Positions 57,273 to 64,000 of a DNA stretch of 64,000 nucleotides are shown piece by piece. The translations under genes and the position numbers were made by a program. The DNA is from DASRDU01 sp046331565. GTDB taxonomy: Bacteria; Acidobacteriota; Blastocatellia; RBC074. Positions within the stretch are counted from its first letter, which is position 1; each line of letters opens with the position of its first letter. The stretch lies in contig JAXLQP010000010.1 in NCBI GenBank assembly GCA_046331565.1, positions 1-64,000 on the forward strand, written 5' to 3'. Under the pieces are notes generated by a model. The model searched no databases, was not told the DNA's origin, and saw only the letters and a list, made by a program, of their open reading frames with translations.

Positions 57273-57503
57273 GCGGATGGTAAAAGGGTATGCAGAATTT
57301 ACCTGAACCGCGCAGGGCCGGGCCGCAGAGGAGGTTAGTCAGGATGGAGTAACAAATCTCAACAGACCGATGTGATCGTCAGCAGGATCAGCGAGTTAAG
57401 CCTGTCCGGGCGGGATGTGCCGGTCATCTGGCCGCCGACTTTTCCGGGATGTGCCAAAACGGGTTTGCAAGTTTACGGGAATGTGATACTTACAGAGGCG
57501 ACA
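57273..57503 (+). promoter_or_regulatory. leader of CRISPR array 2
   Basis: The 231 nt between cas2 and the first repeat. New spacers would enter at its right end since the only degenerate repeat is at the far end (63038). It should contain the array promoter, but no clear hexamer pair was found. Confidence 0.75.
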
Positions 57504-60500
57504 GTTGGAGTGCTTATCGAACCTGTGAGGAACTGAAACTTACGGATTGCGACTCTCCTTCGTGTTTGCCCTTGCTCTGGTTGGAGTGCTTATCGAACCT
57601 GTGAGGAACTGAAACGCGAACCCCTGCGCCAGTAGCCGGCAGCACCTGGCGTTGGAGTGCTTATCGAACCTGTGAGGAACTGAAACACGAGTTCATCAAC
57701 GTGGCTTTGTTGACCAGCCCGCTGGTTGGAGTGCTTATCGAACCTGTGAGGAACTGAAACAAATGCCCCGAATGCGGGGCAAATAACCCAGCAAGGAGTT
57801 GGAGTGCTTATCGAACCTGTGAGGAACTGAAACGCTGGATGAAATGCCGAAAGGCAGAAAAACCATTGCGTTGGAGTGCTTATCGAACCTGTGAGGAACT
57901 GAAACTCGAGCATCAGCTCTTTGCCCCGCAGGAAGTCCTCGGGTTGGAGTGCTTATCGAACCTGTGAGGAACTGAAACCCAGCCTCTATACCCTGCGTCA
58001 TACTTTCGCCACTTTGGTTGGAGTGCTTATCGAACCTGTGAGGAACTGAAACTCATCTGGTCGGAGCATTCCAGGAGGAGGATAATCTTTTGTTGGAGTG
58101 CTTATCGAACCTGTGAGGAACTGAAACCAAATAACTTCGTTTTCAACTGATGTTATGCCACCGTTGGAGTGCTTATCGAACCTGTGAGGAACTGAAACTC
58201 AGCTTTGAGTTTCGCCGCCAACTCCGTGTCCATGTGTTGGAGTGCTTATCGAACCTGTGAGGAACTGAAACTTACGTCAGTTCCGAGCCGTCCACCACGC
58301 CGCACTGTGTTGGAGTGCTTATCGAACCTGTGAGGAACTGAAACGGAATACGCTTTACCGCTTGCTTGAGGCCTTCCCGTTGGTTGGAGTGCTTATCGAA
58401 CCTGTGAGGAACTGAAACTGGGTCTTGCGTTCTGGTCAAAGGCTGAAGAAGTTGTGTTGGAGTGCTTATCGAACCTGTGAGGAACTGAAACCTGAAGTTC
58501 GTTGTCGTTGTACTCGACCATCACGTCGGGTTGGAGTGCTTATCGAACCTGTGAGGAACTGAAACCCGAAGTGTAATCACCGGTCCGGAGAGACCCGTCA
58601 AGTTGGAGTGCTTATCGAACCTGTGAGGAACTGAAACCCGTTTTTCATTTTTTTCCTCTTTATTGTTGTATGGTTGGAGTGCTTATCGAACCTGTGAGGA
58701 ACTGAAACCCAGACGCTGCTTGGCCTCCAGTCGTTCCTGAATGTAGGTTGGAGTGCTTATCGAACCTGTGAGGAACTGAAACCTGTGACTGCTGCTGTTG
58801 ATAAACCGGCGCAACCGGGTTGGAGTGCTTATCGAACCTGTGAGGAACTGAAACCCTGATGGCGGACCCCCCGGCAGACTTCTTCATGGGTGTTGGAGTG
58901 CTTATCGAACCTGTGAGGAACTGAAACTCGCGTGATAATTTTACTTCCCGGCACCTCCTCCATAGTTGGAGTGCTTATCGAACCTGTGAGGAACTGAAAC
59001 TTTCCCGTCTTTCTGGAAAGCGAGGCCGACACGGGTGTTGGAGTGCTTATCGAACCTGTGAGGAACTGAAACTCGACTTTGTTGAAGGCACCGTCACGAG
59101 GCAGCGGGTTGGAGTGCTTATCGAACCTGTGAGGAACTGAAACCATATTTACTATCGCCTTCTATTCATCGATGCCATGGTTGGAGTGCTTATCGAACCT
59201 GTGAGGAACTGAAACGCCATAGCGGCGGCAGCCAGAGCGGGGGAAACATTCGTTGGAGTGCTTATCGAACCTGTGAGGAACTGAAACAAGATTCCAAGCT
59301 TTGCTCGTAGGACCGTTGTTTGGGTTGGAGTGCTTATCGAACCTGTGAGGAACTGAAACTCAATCAAGCCTTGAAAGATGTCACGACCGCTATCTTTTGT
59401 TGGAGTGCTTATCGAACCTGTGAGGAACTGAAACTGATGGCCAAGAGCGCCATCAAGTCGAAAGCCGTGTTGGAGTGCTTATCGAACCTGTGAGGAACTG
59501 AAACTTGAGCAGGCAACTGCAACTGCTCAAGCGCAAGAGCGTCGCGTTGGAGTGCTTATCGAACCTGTGAGGAACTGAAACACTACCACATCTTCTTGGA
59601 AAACCTGGAGTTTCCCGTTGGAGTGCTTATCGAACCTGTGAGGAACTGAAACTCTTGCACCGCGCAGTTTTTGCGGATCCACTCAGCCGGTTGGAGTGCT
59701 TATCGAACCTGTGAGGAACTGAAACGCGGCGTCCCGGATCGCATTGGGGCCTCTGATACCCCAAGTTGGAGTGCTTATCGAACCTGTGAGGAACTGAAAC
59801 TTGTGGTTGAAGAGGTCAGAAGGCAGTTCCGCGAAAGTTGGAGTGCTTATCGAACCTGTGAGGAACTGAAACCCCCGCCCAGGGTCCCCGGCCCGGGCTT
59901 CAGCCCGGGGGTTGGAGTGCTTATCGAACCTGTGAGGAACTGAAACTCGAGGCAGTATTTTCTCCCGCCTGCCCGGCGGGAGGTTGGAGTGCTTATCGAA
60001 CCTGTGAGGAACTGAAACACAGTGGACGTACCGAGCAGCAGATTGCCGCCGCCTGGTTGGAGTGCTTATCGAACCTGTGAGGAACTGAAACGCATCCGCG
60101 AGCAGTCCTTTGCCGCTGCCCTCACTCGTTGGAGTGCTTATCGAACCTGTGAGGAACTGAAACCTTTGGTGCTGATCCCGGCACGCAGGCCGCACTGAGG
60201 TTGGAGTGCTTATCGAACCTGTGAGGAACTGAAACTGTAAGCCGATGCGTTGAAGCCGGTAATCAGAATGGCGTTGGAGTGCTTATCGAACCTGTGAGGA
60301 ACTGAAACTCAGCACGCCGCGCCTGACGGCCCGCTGTTTCCCGGTTGGAGTGCTTATCGAACCTGTGAGGAACTGAAACTTAGCCACTGGTCAATACAAG
60401 ACGTTAAACGTTAAGTTGGAGTGCTTATCGAACCTGTGAGGAACTGAAACCTCATCCGCCTGGTCGCCCGTGGGCGCGACTATTTCGTTGGAGTGCTTAT

Positions 60501-63073
60501 CGAACCTGTGAGGAACTGAAACCAGAATCCCATCAACGGAACCAACAGCAACGATCTGGGTTGGAGTGCTTATCGAACCTGTGAGGAACTGAAACTTTCC
60601 GCGCCCACGGCTAGGATCTGGCCGAGCCTCACGTTGGAGTGCTTATCGAACCTGTGAGGAACTGAAACTCATTTGTCTATGCTCACTATCTTTACTCCCC
60701 CTGTGTTGGAGTGCTTATCGAACCTGTGAGGAACTGAAACGAATGCCAGCAGGCTGGCCAACAGGCTGTGGTTGATGTTGGAGTGCTTATCGAACCTGTG
60801 AGGAACTGAAACTTATTCATCGATGCCTTGTTGCGTAACATCGCCTGGAAGGTTGGAGTGCTTATCGAACCTGTGAGGAACTGAAACGTTCAGATTGCGA
60901 TGCTGCTTGCGCGCCCGCGACTTCTCCCGGTTGGAGTGCTTATCGAACCTGTGAGGAACTGAAACCTTGTTGCGGAGCAGCCCGAAGACATTGGCGGCCA
61001 TGTGTTGGAGTGCTTATCGAACCTGTGAGGAACTGAAACGTCACGGGCAGCGGATCGGCAACGGAACTCGGCCTGTGTGTTGGAGTGCTTATCGAACCTG
61101 TGAGGAACTGAAACAAAGGGATCTCTACTCCCCGCTGGGTTTTAGTCCACGTTGGAGTGCTTATCGAACCTGTGAGGAACTGAAACCCGGGACGGGCGAT
61201 TACCCGCCCCGAACATATCTGAGTTGGAGTGCTTATCGAACCTGTGAGGAACTGAAACAAAACCAGTCAGGGGCAGAGTAATCGCCACTCTTGTTGGAGT
61301 GCTTATCGAACCTGTGAGGAACTGAAACTTGAGGTTCCCTGCGTGGCGAATGTCGCCAGATAGCGTTGGAGTGCTTATCGAACCTGTGAGGAACTGAAAC
61401 TGATTGACCGTGTTGGCCAGCGCCTTGATCGCCTCGTTGGAGTGCTTATCGAACCTGTGAGGAACTGAAACTCAGGTTGAATTTAGCTATCGCACTTGGG
61501 CCGTGAGTTGGAGTGCTTATCGAACCTGTGAGGAACTGAAACTCGAGTAGCTGTCTTTCGTGTCGTACCATTCAATCTTGTTGGAGTGCTTATCGAACCT
61601 GTGAGGAACTGAAACTGGAATCGGTTACGGTCTGAGGAGTCGCGCCTTCACCGGTTGGAGTGCTTATCGAACCTGTGAGGAACTGAAACTTATTGCTGAA
61701 TTTGATCCGGCCAGTTGACTGGTTGGGTTGGAGTGCTTATCGAACCTGTGAGGAACTGAAACGTGACGAAAACCCCGACGTAGAACATTCGCATGTCGGT
61801 TGGAGTGCTTATCGAACCTGTGAGGAACTGAAACTTTTCTTCGTTCTTCGATGGCATGAATGCTGTCGAGGTTGGAGTGCTTATCGAACCTGTGAGGAAC
61901 TGAAACTCCGCCTCCGTTTTTTTTGATGCAAGCTGCTTCCGATTGTTGGAGTGCTTATCGAACCTGTGAGGAACTGAAACCGTTCAAGTGGAGCGCCTCA
62001 GGAAAAAAACCTCTATTTGTTGGAGTGCTTATCGAACCTGTGAGGAACTGAAACCATCGGAAATGACTCCGGTTTGAAGCCGGGCGGTAAGTTGGAGTGC
62101 TTATCGAACCTGTGAGGAACTGAAACACTCTATACCAACGAGGCCACGGGCCAGACCGAATGGCGTTGGAGTGCTTATCGAACCTGTGAGGAACTGAAAC
62201 TGTCGACCCGTTGTAGAGCATCAGCTTGCCGGTGGTGGGTTGGAGTGCTTATCGAACCTGTGAGGAACTGAAACCAGTGGCAGCAGCCGGTTAAAACCAC
62301 CGGCACACCCGGTTGGAGTGCTTATCGAACCTGTGAGGAACTGAAACTCGCACGTGCCCGAGCAAAAAAAAAAAATTTCTTGGGTTGGAGTGCTTATCGA
62401 ACCTGTGAGGAACTGAAACCTGTGGTCAATGTGCAGGCTCCAGCACCTGCACAAAGTTGGAGTGCTTATCGAACCTGTGAGGAACTGAAACCAGTCCTGC
62501 CGGGTACGGCGGGCGGCAAGGTGACCGTGTTGGAGTGCTTATCGAACCTGTGAGGAACTGAAACTTTATTGACCGCGGCCAGAATCAAGGCCGCGGTCCT
62601 TGTTGGAGTGCTTATCGAACCTGTGAGGAACTGAAACCTGTTATACCGCCGTATTTCCAATTCAGGCCGTACAGTTGGAGTGCTTATCGAACCTGTGAGG
62701 AACTGAAACGGAATCCTTCTACCTTCCGTACATACATTACCGCGATTGTTGGAGTGCTTATCGAACCTGTGAGGAACTGAAACAAATTCTCCTTGGACTC
62801 ATTTCTACCTCTTTGTAGTGTTGGAGTGCTTATCGAACCTGTGAGGAACTGAAACGGGAAGCGGATGCTGAACGGACTCCATGCGGTATGAGTTGGAGTG
62901 CTTATCGAACCTGTGAGGAACTGAAACTTCTGGGGCACACCATGGGGCACACCAAAATAAAAGTGTTGGAGTGCTTATCGAACCTGTGAGGAACTGAAAC
63001 CAACGACCAAAGGTATCCGGCGAATGAACGCAAAGGAGTTGGAGTGCTTATCGAACCCGTGAGGAACTGAAAC
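57504..63073 (+). CRISPR. CRISPR array 2, 77 repeats
   Basis: The 36-nt repeat begins GTTGGAGTGCTTATCGAACC and ends TGAGGAACTGAAAC. I counted 77 copies by eye; spacers are about 34-40 nt. The last copy (63038-63073) has one substitution (CCTGTG to CCCGTG), which marks the leader-distal end; the array reads rightward from cas2. Repeats are otherwise uniform. The ACTGAAAC end gives the expected 8-nt crRNA tag. Several spacers contain strong inverted repeats and two share a 14-nt segment. No Cas6 gene is near. The array is bordered on the right by an IS630 element. Confidence 0.98.
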
Positions 63074-63165
63074 TTGCGCCGTCGCCGTTAGGGATTGGCA
63101 CAGACAGTTAGTTTCAGGTACATCAATTTGTGACGAGCAAATTGTGAAGCCGAACTCAACTGTCT

Positions 63166-64000
63166 ATGCCGGGAAAAACGGTACTTGAAATTCCGCCTGA
63201 GCAACAGGCCGCGATGCTGCGCGAACTGCGGCGCTGGCGTGATGGGCTGCTGCTGAATCTGCATATCCTCCTGCTCTGCGCTGCCGGAAAGACACCGCAG
63301 GAGATTGCCTCCTTCCTGCTGTGCTCGCGCTCGAGTGTCTACCGCGCCGTCGCCGCTTATCACGCCGGGAAGTTTGACCGCCTCTGGTCAGCGCCGGAGG
63401 TCGCGGCGCCAGCGCCGCACGCCCCGCTCAGTCGCTTCCAGCGGCTGGTGCGCTCGCTCATTGAACAAGCGCCGCGCCTCTCGGGCTGGTGTCGGACGCG
63501 CTGGAGTTGCACGGCGCTGGCCCTGACAATCCGGGCGCGCACAGGCGTGGCGTGGTCGCGCGAATCCGTGCGGCGGGAACTCCACGCCGCCGACTACGAG
63601 TGGAAGCGGGCGAAGTTGTGCGCCCGTGATGATGACCCGGAGAGAGCGCGCAAACTGGCGCGCATCCGCCGCACGCTTGAGCAGTTGCGCCGGGATGAGG
63701 CCCTCTTCTGGTGCGATGAACTGGATCTGCACCTGCTGCCGAAAGTCGGCCATCAGTGGATGCAGCAGGGCACGCAGGTCGCAGTGATGACGCCGGGCGT
63801 CAACCGGAAGCAGTTCCTCGCCGGAGCGCTCAATTCCCGGACAGGAGAACTGCACTACGTCATCGGCCTGCGGAAAACCAGCGCCCTGTTCGGGCAGTTG
63901 CTCGCGCTGCTTAACGAGCGATGCGGCCCGCCGATCCGACGGATTTATCTGGTCGTGGACAACTACGGCATTCACAAGGCGAAAGCCGTGCAGGAATGGC
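63166..64000 (+). CDS. IS630-family transposase, 5' part (runs off the window)
   Basis: An open frame of 278 codons from MPGKTVLEIPPEQQAAMLRE to the window edge. An N-terminal helix-turn-helix (LHILLLCAAGKTPQEIASFL) is followed by a second winged-helix-like part and the DDE domain: first Asp in ALFWCDELDLHLLPKVGH, second Asp in IYLVVDNYGIHKAKAV; the catalytic Glu would lie beyond the edge. It starts 92 nt after the last CRISPR repeat. No frameshift, so possibly an active element, unlike the remnant at 39035-39750. Confidence 0.88.
   Translation, partial: MPGKTVLEIPPEQQAAMLRELRRWRDGLLLNLHILLLCAAGKTPQEIASFLLCSRSSVYRAVAAYHAGKFDRLWSAPEVAAPAPHAPLSRFQRLVRSLIEQAPRLSGWCRTRWSCTALALTIRARTGVAWSRESVRRELHAADYEWKRAKLCARDDDPERARKLARIRRTLEQLRRDEALFWCDELDLHLLPKVGHQWMQQGTQVAVMTPGVNRKQFLAGALNSRTGELHYVIGLRKTSALFGQLLALLNERCGPPIRRIYLVVDNYGIHKAKAVQEW

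Noticed and set aside
57590..62950. Reading frames with repeated FQFLTGSISTPT, VSVPHRFDKHSN or WSAYRTCEELK
   Set aside because: Again translations of the array 2 repeat in several frames, not repeat proteins.

Overview
The window looks like a piece of an Acidobacteriota chromosome, probably near the Blastocatellia. This is inferred from the mix of gene families: a BshC-type bacillithiol enzyme, a CarboxypepD_reg/TonB-type outer-membrane receptor, a winged-helix/TolB/TPR regulator, Tat-exported gamma-glutamyltransferase-like proteins and an SSS transporter. Composition is moderately GC-rich. No rRNA and no intact tRNA was seen.

Layout. (1) 25-1051: CRISPR array 1, fifteen 30-nt repeats plus a degenerate terminal repeat; its leader and any cas genes lie to the left, outside the window. 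(2) 1130-9251: a minus-strand group (SSS transporter with a 44-aa coupled partner, PLP decarboxylase, GNAT, degenerate Fic-like protein), then a DapA-family aldolase and bshC read rightward from a clear sigma70 promoter, then a convergent lipoprotein. (3) 9558-23259: a branched-chain amino acid region: LysR regulator, leuA, leuB, an ilv attenuator with an Ile/Val-rich leader peptide, ilvB, ilvN, ilvC, a methyltransferase, cimA and ilvD. CimA makes 2-oxobutyrate precursor from pyruvate, so isoleucine need not come from threonine. leuCD and ilvE are not in the window. (4) 23374-38184: polA, a winged-helix/TPR regulator, MFS transporter, two gamma-glutamyltransferase-like enzymes, a decayed TonB receptor, an M23 peptidase, an FAD oxidoreductase and a dienelactone-hydrolase-like protein. 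(5) From 38338: accessory DNA. It opens with a 3' tRNA-Phe fragment that looks like an attachment site, followed by IS4 and IS630 remnants.

(6) 40189-63073: a type III-D-like CRISPR-Cas locus. The effector operon encodes cyclase-type Cas10 (GGDD, no HD domain), a Csx10-like RAMP, a tandem Cas7 fusion, Csx19 and a TIGR03986-type RAMP. It continues without a break into a two-TM protein with a CARF-like domain, a Csx3-like small protein and a NE0113-type CARF protein. The simplest reading is that Cas10 makes cyclic oligoadenylate on target recognition, the two CARF proteins sense it (one at the membrane) and the Csx3-like protein degrades it. Two minus-strand genes (membrane-anchored vWA protein, DUF4258-like protein) separate this from the adaptation operon: zinc-ribbon/RDD membrane protein, a stand-alone reverse transcriptase with a ~125-residue insertion, an uncharacterised 56-aa protein, Cas1 and Cas2. 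Array 2 follows with 77 repeats of 36 nt. No Cas6 and no separate small subunit were found. The two array repeats are related (20 of the last 24 bases identical). An IS630 transposase gene runs off the right edge.

Scattered through the chromosomal part are palindromic non-coding elements of several families (9427-9554, 12268-12350 with a second copy at 35606-35687, 13522-13739, 20104-20360, 23274-23340).
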